Source: Holacanthus passer (Eukaryota; Chordata; Actinopteri; Pomacanthidae). From it: a stretch of DNA of 64,000 nt. The translations under genes were made by a program, and so were the position numbers. This document shows, piece by piece, positions 13,861 to 27,974 of this stretch. The notes under the pieces are model-generated. The model did not search any database. It saw only the letters and a program-made list of their open reading frames with translations, and was not told where the DNA came from. The stretch is from contig JAFREQ010000152.1 of assembly GCA_025331565.1 (NCBI GenBank), positions 496,001 to 560,000 of the forward strand, written 5' to 3'. Position 1 is the first letter of the stretch. The number at the start of each line of letters is the position of its first letter.

Positions 13861-14687
13861 AGCTGTATCAGGCTTATGTAAACAGACAGTATTTGTTAGC
13901 AAGATTAATTAATTGTTGGTTTTCATCTAATTCATGAGATCTCTTGACATTAACAAGAAAATATACTGTTTCCAGCCTCATCCTATTAGTGGTCCAGACT
14001 TGACCAAACCTTATCCTCGGAGGTGGCAGATGAGAAAATAATAAACAAGTGATTTTGTGAAGACACTGATAAATGGCCTGTTTTGTCGTTTGGGTACGAT
14101 GACTTTTTAATTTGAATGTTGTATTAGCATTTAGGCTGTTTAATCCTGCATTTAATCAATGTCAAGGCATTTTATTGTTTATAGTAATGATTTTGTCTGC
14201 TCTTAGCAAAGTAAATTCAATCCCCTTCAAAAGTACCGCACACACATCAACTTTGTTATTTTGTCAATAGAGCGAGTTCAACAAAAAGAATCACTTTGGC
14301 AAACTTGGTGTGTTTGACTTTGGGCTTTCGCCATTACAGCTTTCCCATGGTTGACTGGGGCCCAGTTTAACCTTTGAAGCGGCCCTCCCAACAACGCTGC
14401 CTGAGGGTAGAGCAGAATAGGTGGGTGAGAGAGGGTGACATGGTGAGGAGGTAACGCTTGTGGTGGTGAGGGCAGAGAGGTGTGAAGATAATAGCCCCAA
14501 TGGGGAGATATGCAAGGCAGGGGTGCTTTATGAGGCTTGGTCAGTGTGGTGTGAAGGAGTCCTGCATTGCACACAGAAACTGAAAGTGTAATCTTCAACT
14601 TATTCAGTTTTATACTTCAGGTGGTTTTGGATCTGTCTCTCATTCTTACTTGTTTTCTCTCTCACGCTTTTTGTCTCTTTTAGCATC

Positions 14688-15500
14688 GTAAATTCAAATT
14701 AGCTTTATTGGCAAAGGCTGCACAGTAATTAAGTCCATCATTGTGGCACAAGGTTTACAATGTAGGTATTATGAATCAGAACATAATAAAAACACAACAA
14801 ATGGTTTGTATGTTTTTCTTGTCCTTGAGATGTTTTTTTTTAGTAAATATTATAGCAATGGCAATGAATCAGAACGCTGGAATAAAAGATTGAGGAGGCA
14901 GATTTTGAAGGAGATCGGTATAGTTTCATGTGTTGTGCTTGTTCTCCCTCAGGCTGTGACATGTTCTGACATATTATGCTGCTTCTATATTCAATGCCAG
15001 ATTTTTTCTGAAAGTAAATATTGAATTTGGGATTTATTTTGGTAAAGAACTTGGTTGTTTTTTCTTCATGAAGGCTGCAGTGTAGCAGGACACATTGCTC
15101 TTTTTCTATCTCTTGTTGCTGGCACAGCTGACACAGTCTGTTTTCTCTGGGTTGCCAGGTTTGTCCACCAGTCTCAATAGCCAGACTGTGGTCACTTGGT
15201 TGGTGTCTTTCTCAGTTTCTGGTCACTCACAGTGCCCAGATAATCTGCCACTGTCTGTTCAGTGCTAAACAGCATAGAGCTCTTGTAGATGTCCAGAGCT
15301 TGGTGCACATTTCTGTCTCTTTGGCTTTTGTTGGTCCAGATTGTGTGACACTTGTGCTACTATTAGAGGAGTTGAGACTGATGCACAGATGGCTCATGGG
15401 ACTTTTCTCCTCTTGGCGACATAGAGCTTTGGTGTCAAATTGTTCAGTTTCATATTTGTACTCAAAGGAAAAACACTATAAATTGGTTCTTCATTACGAA
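14688..15500 (-). mobile_element. LINE-like non-LTR retrotransposon 3' fossil
   Basis: On the - strand, 15190 down to about 15056 reads HSLAIETG, then a TWQPRENRLCQLC-like stretch, an acidic IEKE segment and LLHCSLH. This Cys-x2-Cys ... His-Cys pattern is the zinc-knuckle C-terminus seen in reverse transcriptases of some fish LINE-like elements. Upstream on the same strand, in a different frame, 15268 to about 15210 reads KSSMLFSTEQTVADYL and DQKLRKT, so a frameshift separates the two parts. The element ends near 14690 with an AATAAAG-like signal and an AATTTGAATT tail, typical of a LINE 3' end. It is 5'-truncated and broken. The family name is not assigned. A different retroelement with the same C-terminal fold is possible. 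Confidence 0.7.
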
Positions 15501-15920
15501 ACTGCTTATGTCCTTGACCTGGGAGGTTAATTTTTTTATTGGGCTGGTAACACCTGGCAGGAGACCTTAAGAAAATACAAATGAATTTTGTTATCTAGGA
15601 ATGGTTTTAATTTCAAATTTCAAATAAAAAAGATAAATGATATTATGTTTTATGTTTGCTACTAATATATCAAAAAGGAGGGTAAGGTACTTGTGGGTTT
15701 TTATTTATGTACTGATTTAAAATACTAATTATTTTCCTTGTCAGTGTGACAGGTCCAAAAAGTGGAAAACACAGGGTTAACTTAACATCAGGCTGAAAAG
15801 CAGTGTTTTGCTGCCCTCTCTGGTTGAAAGTTTCTTCAACAAGTTTGGTCAGAAATGTGCTCTGTTAAACCTGTAACCACACCTGCCAGTGATGTCACGG
15901 CGTACCTGTAAACAGACCTG
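15501..15920. other. Noncoding stretch, no gene recognised
   Basis: AT-rich sequence in the first half and mixed composition after about 15770. No coding potential or RNA gene was seen. It may contain the left part of the dispersed repeat whose clear match begins at 15921. Confidence 0.4.
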
Positions 15921-15974
15921 TACGTCACTGCAGCCAGGTGAGACGTTACACCACTGGAGGTCAGCAAAGACAAG
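15921..15974 (+). repeat. Dispersed repeat family C, copy 1
   Basis: This block aligns in the same orientation with 53384-53437 at roughly 80% identity by eye over about 54 bases. Both carry TACGT, CTGCAGC, GTGAGA or CTGAGA, a GTTA-ACCAC core and GTCAGCAAA in the same order and spacing. Two copies 37 kb apart imply a transposed or otherwise dispersed family. No class is assigned. Confidence 0.6.
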
Positions 15975-18900
15975 ATTCTCTTTAGGGTGCTCTCCGAATT
16001 AAAGTTAAAAATTGAAGCATCTGTCCTGCACTGTTCCTCTCTTCCTCTATCTCTCTATAACATCTCTCCCTCTGTCTCTCCCTTCTGTCTTTGAAACGCC
16101 ACACTCACAATTTCTTGTGTAAACAAACCCCTCGCTGGTTCTCTCTCGTCGTCCTTGACTTTACTTCTCATTATCCATCTTCAAGGAGAGATGGGGAGGG
16201 CGGGGAGTGGCTGGAGGGAATCATGTTTCATCATTCAGCCATATGAACCGAGATGGAGCCTGACATCTCCTTTTACAGCTGCTTGTCTGAATATCATTGT
16301 TGTTGATGACTCACATGGTGCAGCATTCAGAGGAAGGCTCTGGCTTTGGTCATACGTCGGACGAGTTCAAGGGACCAAGTCATTACATGCAACGAGAATT
16401 AGTCTCAGGCCATCGCTGTGGAGGGAAAGAAAATAAACCACTTATCTATGGAACGTCTGCAGCAAGGCACTTGGCTTTATAAGGAGAGAGGGGATTGGGA
16501 GCACTCACTAGTGAGTGGTAGTTGCATGCAGACAAGCAGCTGAGAGGGAGGGGAAAGCACTCGCAAAGCTGAGTAGTTTGTGTGGTTCGCCTCCAGAGGG
16601 TTCAGGTTTACAATGGAGAGGAGGAAAGCAAAATAGAAACTTCAAATGGCAGAGCTGTAGCAAAAAGCTGCGCCACTCACGACAACGGCAGAAACAGCAG
16701 AACATCTCATGCAAGGATCGAGTGATTTGTCATGATCCTCAGATTCACCTTCATGGATAAAACACAGACAATCTGGGCAAAATAATAAGAGTGCGAAATT
16801 AATTATTTGGTTGTGTGTTTTTAAGGTTTTGGTGATAGAACACTTTGAAGCAAATCTTTGGTTCTGGTGCTTTTTCAGTGACTCGCTAAATCCCATAAGC
16901 TGCCATAGTATCTCTAACGGCCAGACCGGGGTTTCTTTAATCACACCTAGACAGTGACTGTGTTTTATCCAGTGAAGCCTCCCGCTTTGTAGTTTTGGGA
17001 AACAACAACAGAATCAATTAAGCAGCACGGGGGACATGGCGTGAGGGCGGAGAGGAGTAAATAACGGCACAGACAGGTCGTAAAGAGGAACAGTAATTTG
17101 AATGAGCAAGAGAGATGTTAACAGCATCCATTTATTGGAACGTAACAGGTAACATTCACAAACTGTCGCTCTTTAGTCTTTAAATGGAGGAGATTTCACA
17201 ATGGAGGCCGGTGAATTTCTCAGGAGTGTCGACTCAATAAACAGGTACGGGCATGTGGGCATTTGCGAGATGGAAACACAACAGCGACTCAAGGGCAACT
17301 CTAATACACTGCAGAGAATTGAGCGAATGAAATGATGATAAGTTATCATCCTCAGCTGGAGCGAGACTATATGAAACTGAAGACGGACTGAATGGAGACA
17401 GAACAGTGGGGCTAAAAAAGTGGGAAAACCAAGATGGAATCCAATCGGGAGCAAAGCAGATCTAAATTCAATTTGATGGGAATTGAAAGTACAGTAGGGT
17501 CTTTTTTCCTCCCATCTGATTGTGAGAAAAAGTTACAGTAAATGCTGAACGTGCTTGTTGGGAGGTGGTGTTTTGTAGGCCTTCAAGGTGATAAGCCCTG
17601 TAGCAGCCCAGTACATTAATGAATTGACATTACACCAGGATCAATGGTGAAGCTCTCAGGGCCTGAAAAACTACACTTAATGAAAAGGGATTACTCTCTT
17701 AAGATCAAGGTCTTCCACTTCCCTTCCTCCCCACTGCTTCTTCTCCTCTGCTCTTTTATCTTCTGTTGTGTTTTCCATCCTCGCTCCCCCACCCTCGCCG
17801 CAATAAACACACACATTTTAATTTCGTCCAAAATCACTGTGCACTATGATTAGGTGAGACAAGCCTATGCAGATGGTTACATTATGTATTTAATGCACAC
17901 TTTGTTGATTTGTGGGGATTTGAGTCCACTCTTAAAGGAATACTTCATCAAAGATCTGTCTTTTGAATATCTTTCCACTCCCTTCGGTTTGTGAAACGTT
18001 TGTAGCGGCAGCATCTGTAGTCGGCTGACTCACAGCAACTACAATGGATTCTTATGGTGACCTGGAGTCAAGGCAAACAAAACATATCAAAACATCTGTA
18101 GAAAAAAAACATTCCTGCAGCATAATCCTCCCTTGTGCCATTGATCCATCTGTATGTTCAGTATGTTCCAGTCACTCTTTCATGTCACTCTCTGACCTTG
18201 TCATAGCTCCTAAACCCCAACCAAAGACCCAAGGAAGCGTATTTATTTTTGTTGATGTGATTGTTTGAACATACTGAGCACATGGATCAACAGGAAAGTG
18301 GATCATGGAATTTCTGTGAATGCATTGGTTTATCTGAGTCTGGGTCACTAATTGAATCCGTTGTAGCTGCTGTAAATCTAAGATAAGGATCTACAGAGTA
18401 AGCTGCACACGTTTCATATGCTTGCATCTATTTAATGCAGTTGACGTGCAGCGTGTTGTTTATTTCATGAGTTGTAGCGTGCACATGTGTGTTCACATGC
18501 ACTGGGTTGGTAGATGTATGTATGTAACACGACTGTGCCTGTGTCGTGTGACACGTCCTCCCTCCTGGTCATCTTTCAACTCGACCCAGTGAGTCCTCTT
18601 TGTCTCTTGGTCATCCTTCTGTCTCTTGAACTAATGAGCCACCGGTCCCTCACATAGTTTTCTGCTTGATTTCACATTTCTCCCTGCCTCTTTGAAGCCA
18701 TTAGTTGAGACTGTTGAAACTCTCTGTATGTGTGTGTGCGTGTGTGTGCTTGTGCCTTTACGTACATGGAGCACCAAACTCTCACCTGCTATGAATAATT
18801 GATCTGCTGAATCTAGGGCGCATGAGGCTTGTATGCAAGGAGGCAGCTGCTGCAGCAGGAGGGTACCTTACAGTTTGTTTTAAGCGAAGCATGTAAGAAG

Positions 18901-21900
18901 TGCCAGGAGGTGGAGACAAGCGAACTGGAAAATGCCACCTTTCAGTGCAGGTATAGGTCTATACTGACCTGATGCTTGCAAAGCAGAGCTGTGCAGCGTC
19001 TGAATCATTAATCCACAAAAGCTTTTAGTGGCATGTACTATAGCCAGAATGCGTTGCATGTCTCCAAGGTCAGCGAATGTCATTTCTACACATGTCAACA
19101 TGATGCAACTTTAATCAACAGTTTCAAGGAGCTAAACCAGGATTGAGACTTTGAATCATAATAATGTCTGATAAAAAAAGGATGAGATGGTGGAACAGAG
19201 GTTGTTGACATTGGGGAAAACATGTCTCAGTGTTAACAAAACACTCAGCAACACAATAAACTCTCTCTTTCCTGTTGATAACCAAACAGCAACACAATAA
19301 CAATTCAGGAGCTAAAACAAATTGAATATTTGTCTGGTAAATAACATCAAATTATTCATGTTAGCACATGGACATTGTTAAGTCATGCAGTAAACTGCTC
19401 CCAGACCATCCTCTTGCGGATTATAGTGTTTGAGCTGACAGGTATCTGAAATGAAAGACACTGAGATAAAAATGCAGAGCAGATTGAGACAAATTGTGAG
19501 GTACATCAACATGCTATTAGACTGATTGGATCGTTATATATAATAGCTTATTATATTTTCTGCGGTGCTGTATGAATCCCAAAAGGAGATATTTTTTTGG
19601 TTTTTTTTTAACTTTTGGCTGCAGCACTGCTTTGGCCGTTCTGCTCTGCTTTTCTAAACACTCTGTTAATTTGCTAACCCCATGGGGAAATTTCACTATT
19701 TTGTTTGGCCCCTTCCACAGAAACATCAAAGCTCAGGGTGAGTTAAAGAGCATCAGCCCTGGAGCTGGTAATGATTCAAGGCCGAGCTCAGATTCTTCAT
19801 AAAGCAGATGTTGGCTGACACAAGGCTTGTGACCAGGTCTATAGAGTAACTACAGTACATGTCCTGCAAACATGTCCCTTTACTCTCTGTTAACTGTGAA
19901 TTAAGTGGAGTCAGTAGAGTATAACTGATTTTTGTCCAAGACATTTCTTTGTCATTTGCTGTTTTCCTCTCTGCCTGTCTGCTCGCAGTCACAGCATCAC
20001 CACAACTCAGCTGTCACTCTGACAGAGACACACAATGATTGGCTGTGCTGCACTGTGTCATTGACATACAAACACATGATTGAACAAGACACAGAGACCG
20101 GACGAGCCAGGCAGACTGACAACCGTCCAGCCTGCTGTTGAAAGCTATAAACTCAGCCCTTACATAACATAGTATAACTGTGTCTCGAGTGTGTCTGAAA
20201 CAGGAAGCAGAATGTCAGCGTGTGTGATTCGTGTCGTTATGTTCGGTGTGTAACAGACATTAATGGGTTTGGTCCAATTATAAAATAACGTCTAATTAAG
20301 GCGTTAATTTGTCTACATACTTTTTATGTAGATTTATTCATATTAAGTCTACATTTTCTGCCCATTAAATCCAAATATTTCCCTGACACTGAGATAGAAA
20401 AGTAGCTGTCTAATGATATTCACAAACAGTCAATTTACGAGCTGCTCAATGTAATAGTCTTGAATTTTTCTAAAGCTACTATTAAAGCATGTCATTTCTG
20501 GAGGTAGTCAGCAATTCAGCATGTATGTACTCAAAAAAAATTTTGTATTAGTTACAGTAAATTTAAATTTGGAGTTTTTAGTTTAGTCATTTTGATGAAT
20601 AGTTAAATACTGTAATACACATTTAATGTATTTTTATCTATAGAGACATGAATAAGAAGTCCTTTCTTCTTATTAATCATTATTTTATCCTTAATTGGTC
20701 ATAACTGTGCAAGTGGCACAAGGACCTTCTGAACTTTAAAGATCACAAACTAAACCAACCTCCAAAACTGAAATAGTTAATTAAATTGCTGTGAACATCC
20801 TTGGTGATTGGCATATTCAGAAGTCTATCATGGCTTAGGTTGCCTGTCTGACTCTGGTGACAGTGTTGCTGGACTTCTACAAGTGTCACTCAAAGCGAAT
20901 TGCTCGCAGGCAAAATGTCAAAAAAAATGTGACTCATGGAGACTCTTGTTACTAAAATTAATAATAACTAGGATGGGCAAACGAGAACCTGTTAAAAATC
21001 TGACACATATGTAGCTGCCCTTTCATCCAGGAATAAATGAGACTAGAATTTGCCATATGTTGTGATAATGAGACAGATTCGCCATGCATTTTAATGTCAC
21101 TAGCTTGTGAGATGGCATTGATACCAAAGAGCCATCTTGTATATTGTGAAACAGACTGTGAAGATTTTTCTACATTTGAAGAGCCCCTAGATTCTATCAA
21201 ACACCTTCGACCATGAAAGATAATTATTAGCCACTCCACCAACAGGAATTGCATTATAAATGCTCTCTATCACCTGCTGAACTACATATAGATACACTTG
21301 GATGATTTATATACGAAGGGTTTGCAGAACCATTAGTTTAGTTTGGCCAGTGCAGTGTAATACCGCCACAGGGAGTGCAATATACACAGTATGAATCATT
21401 TGGCTTTGTGCTGTCAGGATGAATGAATGTAGTTGGTGGCTGATAGTGTTGCCCCCCAACAGCAGTAATTTGGCTAATGTGCCTGTGTATGTTTGTGCAT
21501 GGATGGTGTGTGTGTGCACTGCAGGATACAATGAACCTTTTTGATCCCGCATCAGAGAAGTTCACCTTTTGCAGCAGCTCAAGAGTCAAAAAGCAGAAAA
21601 GAGCGACTGAGTGGAAAAGTGAAAATGAAACAAGATTTTTAAAAAAACAAGCCATAATATAAAATAAAGACTATATATTATATAAACCTTTCACTTATAC
21701 AAATATGGTCATGGGCATTGATCATTGCACCCATAACTGAAATACACACATGGTGCATTATAGTAAGAAGTTAAAGGTATAAAAAAAAACATACTGTATA
21801 TAAATATGTGAGTGTAAGTGTGTAATGTGTATGTAAGGTAATATAATCCAATGCTTGTATAATATACAGTATCTATAATATAAATCTGAATAAATATGAT

Positions 21901-24900
21901 ATATGACCTGAGATAAGAGTATGTATGTATGCGTGTGTGTGCATTTGCATCCTCTTGTGTGCATGCAGCCCGTATGCCATTTATCAGCATTCAACAGCAT
22001 GCTGTGAAGGCGTGAAGAGTAAAGGACCAGTGGGTGCAGATGCGCCTGCGAATGCAAGCAAGTGGAATTAGCACCTACTAGACATCCATTAAGCCTGTTA
22101 ATTAAAATGTAGGTATTAAACATCTGTGGATAGCTCCGGCATCAGCTGTCTGCCCTGCTTCTCAGCATCTTCAAGTTGCAAATAAATGAGCTTTATTCAC
22201 CTGCACACTCTCCACAAATCTTCCTCTTTATTCTGTACATGCTCCATATGGCGCCGCTTGTTGTTGTTATTTTTAGGCCGTCTGATTCCTTAACCTGAGA
22301 AACACTGCTGTCGCTCACATCGTCGCTGCCTTTTCTGAACCTCCCTCTGATTTGACTGCTTGCTTTTGTATTTTATATATCTCTGCACTGCTCAGGTGAG
22401 AGAGACCTCTGTCATATCTCTGACCTTCTGTCTCTATCTGCAGCTTCTCACCGTATCTTTTTACCTTTTCTTCTTCGCTCACGTCCAAACAGTTAATCTG
22501 AGGAGATTTATCAACAGGGCTGCCTCACTGATCGGCCACCGCTGCTCACAATATCAAACAGCCATAAAATAGCACTTAGCAGACATAAATATCAATAATG
22601 TGGGAACACGCTGGTCCATTTAACCTCGGGCATAACTTGGCACTCTGTAAGCCAACCTGCTATGTGACTGGGCTCCGGCACTCACCTGCTCTCTCTACTT
22701 TAACCGTCCTTCTGCTTCGGCAGGGATGCAATCAGACACATGAAGCAGTTCGGCCTCTTGATGTGAAGCCAATCCGACAGAAGAATGATCAAATCAGAAT
22801 TAATGCGCAGGAAGTGATGACAATTTACAGTTTCACAGCACATACTGTGCCGACACACATGGCTCGAATCAAAGGAATCAAACATGGAGCAGAACAGCCA
22901 AATGGAAATCAATAGAGCAAGCCCTGCTGGTCTGAACTTCATTTGGGCATCTGAGCACTTTTATATCCTGAATGTCCAAAGTATTAAAAAGTATTTTTTA
23001 TGAAGCAGAGTGATGAGGTGAACTGGGGCAAAAGCTGATTGATCTCTCTCATAAAATCTATATCAATCACAAAAGAGAAGATTGAGAAAAAGAGACAGAG
23101 AAACGTTTATGGCAGCTCCTCCGAAAAAAAGCTTGAACTCATTACGAAGAAGATCCTCATAATATTTTGTAAAATCATTGTATATACTAATTAGACTATG
23201 AGCTCTTTGTGACCTCATTTATTTGTAACGTGCAAGCACGAGATAAGAGATGAGACCAGTTCTGATGCCGCTCCAATACAGACAGAAACACACAAACACT
23301 CATGCACTTGTAAGCAATCTCTCAGGTTGTTGATGCCTCTGCACCAGAAGAACATCACAGCGACGTGATATATTTCTGAAATAGTTCTATTCTGCTGCAT
23401 TTCTCTGAGATCTCAGCATTGTCATTGTTCTCTCCCCATTTTCCTTTCATTCACTAGAAGAATAGTCAGGCAACCTTATGAGGCAATATCGCCTGCAGTG
23501 GAGCCAGGGAATGGCAAATGAGACAAAATCTATAACGTTCTGCAGGAGGCTGTGAAAAAAAAAAAAAAAATCCCAGGCAGAAGTGTTGCTGGTCACAGCT
23601 GTTGGCAGTGTTCATGTGTGAGTTTGCTGTTCAGTCAGAAAATAATGGCAGTCATCAGTGTTTTTAACAAGTCAACAGAGACATTCTTTAAAAATGGTAA
23701 TGAGAAACAGCTTGAGTGAAAGTATTAGTTTTGTGCCATTATTGCTGATTTTTTCTTTTTTGCTTTGGCTCCAACGCTGTTAATTAAAATAAAGATGCAA
23801 ATCACTGGCCCATACTGGAAATGGCAGAAGGTGATGTTTTGTTCGTGGCATTATTCAGCTTGCTGTGAAATCAAGGCTTACATATGTAAACAAATATGTA
23901 AAGAAAGTGATTTTATGAAAAACGTATCTTTGTTAGATCATTGGTAGTATCATTAAACACTAAATGAGATATTAAATCAAGCATTTAGCTAATATTGTCT
24001 GATTTTAAACAGATGCCTGAAATTAAATAATGTCCTATAATGAGAGTTTATGATAACATATTAGGGGCGTAAAAGGAATACATGAACAGATAATGTGCTG
24101 AGAACAGATGGCAGTATTTGCTGTAATATTGCAGTTATTTTTACCCCATCACCCGTTTATTGAAGCTTTGCGTCTTGCATGACATGAGAGGAGAATGAGA
24201 AGCTAAAGTAAGGGACCGTGTGAAAAGAGAGCTTTTCAGATTTTTGTCAATAGCTTTCTATTTTTTTCATAGACACTTCAGAACAACTTGAAACTCATCA
24301 CCTTTATCAAGAAAAATCATGCAAAATGGCCTAAACCCTCCTCCTCTATTTTCACTATCAACTTCCACAAGGACCATTAACAGATAAATGCTTTAACATT
24401 TTATTAAATTTAGATACATGACTAACATATTGTGTCATTTGTATATATATTAAACTAAACTCAAACATATAGGGGTATAAATGAAAGTCGAATCGCAGAT
24501 AATAATACAGATTTTTTTTTCTGTTACAGAGATACAGATCAGATACAGATCACAGCATCGCAAAACACTCCTATAACATATGCTAGAATATTACAGGGTA
24601 TAATATTGCCTATAGCGAGGCGTCATTTAGCTCCACAGGTTAATATTGACACTGTGTGCTTATTGTCTGACAGGTTTTAAGCCACTCTCCTCAGACAAAC
24701 GTGCTCATTTTATCGGTCATCTAATATATTTCTTTTACATTAATAACCACTGTGTGCATGAACATGACTGTAAACACCTTTTGAGTGCGGAGTGACTCGA
24801 GGTATTATTTAGAACCAGGAGCGAAAACACCAGGGTGCTTATCAGGCTCTTTGGAGAGACACAGGAAATTGAGTTTGTCCAGTCTAATGATGGGCAGAGT

Positions 24901-27900
24901 CACGCAGCTCTACAGGCGCACCATTTCCCTCCTATTAGCAGACGTGTTATTCATGAGGGCAACTCTAGTGTGAACTATGCCTCACTGATATTCTACACAG
25001 TCGCTTCTCAGTCCGTCAGGGGACCCGAGCCATTGTGTTTTATTCATTTATTTATCTATTGCCGCTTCTACGCCCGCAAAGAAAAAAGGGAACTTGGTGA
25101 TGATGAGGTCACGGGGTGAAACGTGATTCTGCCTGCAAAGAGCTATCAATAGCACCTGTCATCAGCAATCAGCAGGGAGGGAAAAGGGGGTGACGGGAAG
25201 AGACTCGGAGGTGAAAGACTTGTGACGAGAGTGTTAAAACACAGCCCGGGCTCCGACCAGAAATAGCTGTGTGTCTTTTCCTTTCCAAAAACACATTATC
25301 TCTCTTTCAGAGCCTCTCCTTTATTCTGCCAAAATTCCAATAGGCACTATTGGCATATATACGCTCTGTTGTGTCCAAAGCTATTTATAGAATACAATTT
25401 CAGCTGAATGGCTCATTGTGCGAGCGTACAATGCAGTTATGACACACATTACTTTCTTACATTTTCATTTAAGGACATCATTCCCACACAATACGTTATG
25501 TTTTCCTCTGTGTGGAAAACCGGCCTCCCTATTCAAAGCCCTGTAAACAAGCGTCATTCAGTCTTTTATGCTTGTCACACTGACACGATCTGGCTCATTC
25601 GTCCACAAACCTGATGCACATGTTAATGCTGCTAATGAGAATATATGTTTTAGTGTATCCACAGGAAGCTCATATGTACATATATACAAGCAGTAAATAG
25701 GATTTCTGTGATGCAGTGGCGTGAATGCATCTGTGAATTAAATTTAAAATCTGTATTTAAAGTCGTGTTTTGCACGTGTAAATATATGTGGTGCTGAGAT
25801 CAGTCAGCTGGCAGGTGTTAAATTCTCCAGTGGAGGTGCATGTTATAGCACCTCTAAAAAGAGAGTACACATGGCCTCGGTGTGGCTGGAAACAAGAAAA
25901 CGGTGTGTGCATCTCCCTCTGCATGCAGAAGAGAGACTACAAGGTGCATCTGAAGAGCATTCGCATCATGAAATCGCATCTTCTAAAGCCTCATCAGGGA
26001 TGAAGTTAAAAGATTTTCATCATAGAAAAGGAAAGGAGGAAAATATCACACCCCGTATCTACCATGTTTTTTTTTCTTAATGTTTTTCACAGCAAAAAAA
26101 AAAAAAAAGATATTTGGCAAAGAAGTAAAACCAGCCATTTTAGAAAAACAGATTAAGCAGGATAAAGAATCTATTATTTTGTCCTGACAAGCTGAGGAAA
26201 GTGAGGAGAGGAGGCGCATCCTCGTGTCCAACGTGATTAACAGATCACTGATTCAAATTGTCTCACTATCGCTCCACCATCTTCACTCTCATCCCCTGCT
26301 CTCCCTGCGTATCACACTTATCAATGTCTGTCTCTCGCCCGCTCTGATCATTGTGCTGTTAGAAATCTGATACCTAATTCTACTGACATGCATGAAGTAA
26401 AGTGTTAATGGAAATAAGGCCTCAAAAAATATAATTACTGGAGTGAGAGAAGGATCAGTTTTATGAATAATGGAATCTCTTGGATGAATCTCTACTAAGG
26501 CAGGTGATTGAAAGAGGTATCATTTCATCTCTGAACAAATATTAAAGCAGAAGGATTTAATTTGTTGTATTTTGTGTGCTCTTTATAAGAATGCTTCTTC
26601 TGTGAGGGTCAATAGTATAATAAAATGTGAACAAATACCAAATTACTTGAATGTTGCATCTCAAGTAGCTGGTAGCTGCTGCTTAATGCAAATGTTCCTC
26701 AAACAGCAGCAGGAAAAATTTACTGTGTCTCGTCTTGCTTATTTGTCTGATAAATAAAGCAAAGCCTTTATTTCCCAAGAGTGATGCAAAACATTTTCAC
26801 CTATTTACGCAGTCAATAGGTGCCATGCTTGACACATCTTCATGGAAATAGCAAGCAGAGAGAAAGATTGAGATAAAAACAGCTGCGGGGGAACATCTTC
26901 CTTGTTTGGTCTGAACGGTGTGACAAATCTGGGTATAGCCAGTAGTATACTATAAGAGTCCATGTTGTGATGCAGGTCATGACATTAAAACGAAAAGTCC
27001 AAATAAAGCCAAGGCCTGTTATAGCGTTCTCACGGTACGTCACGGTCTCCGACACGACATATTCACATGCATACCAGCGCACATGAACGCACGCTCACGC
27101 TCAACCTTTTGACAGTGTTCAACCGTGAAGAATCACCTCATTTAGTGGGCACATTTCTGGTTTAGGAGGATGCGTGCATTTCCATTGTTGCCCAGTGGCA
27201 GGGGCTTAGCAAATAGGATTAGATCCGTGCCCAGGAGAGCACACTCCTGTTCAGGTGACACACAGCTCTGTGCTCCAGCTCTGCAACGAGACACAGAGAA
27301 TTACTGTTAAAGGTCAGTGGAGTCAGACACTGAATGTCACAGCTTAGCCACAGTTTGGCGAGAAAATACATTAGATAAATACGCCTGTCTCTTGGTGGTG
27401 AGTAATTCTGCAGCTCCTGAATTTCCAGCATAAAAGACCCAGGATTACGGGGTGAGTTAAAAGGCAACAGAGGCATATCGATTAGAGGCAGTGAATCAGG
27501 CCTCCGCTATGCTGTGAATAATAAATTGAGTAGGAGACAGCCAGGGGTTGTCAGATGGAACTTTAATGATGGGCTGTGAGTTGCGCTCGTTTTCGATGAG
27601 ACTGTGGATAAGTCACATCTCTCGTCTAACGGATCTAGGGAATCATGTCACCGATCAGAAAGCGCCTCAGAGCAGCTTACTACAAGTTTAAATAAGCATC
27701 CCATGCCCCATTTAACAACACAAAAAGACTGATCACAGCCTTCACTTGCTGCAAAGTAGTGCCAATGGACTCAGGGAAGGGATTGGACTCTTAATAGCAC
27801 ATCTCCCTAAGGTGGTAGAATATTGGAATGGGTAATTTCTGAAATAGCCGCATATGTGTCGAATCAGACAAGAGTGTTGCACCAGGGATCCAATCAGCTT

Positions 27901-27974
27901 CACTGAGATGTCTTGTGACTCAGTGGAGCAGGTGTTATTGTTTGCTCTCTTCAATAGACTCCTCATTGTGGGCC
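15975..27974. other. Long noncoding stretch, probable rtn4rl1 intron 1
   Basis: About 12 kb with no gene I can support. Open frames are all under about 125 codons and lack known domains. 17936-18130 has the look of a repeat fragment but has no partner here. 21660-21960 is very AT-rich with mixed TG runs. A poly(A) run lies near 23556 and another near 26094. 24785-25120 is less AT-rich and open in two frames, and could be conserved noncoding DNA. That could not be tested here. Confidence 0.5.

Noticed and set aside
17936..18130. Repeat-like stretch beginning GGAATACTTCATC
   Set aside because: It resembles fish repeats loosely, but no second copy is in the window and my memory of the family is not firm enough for a feature.
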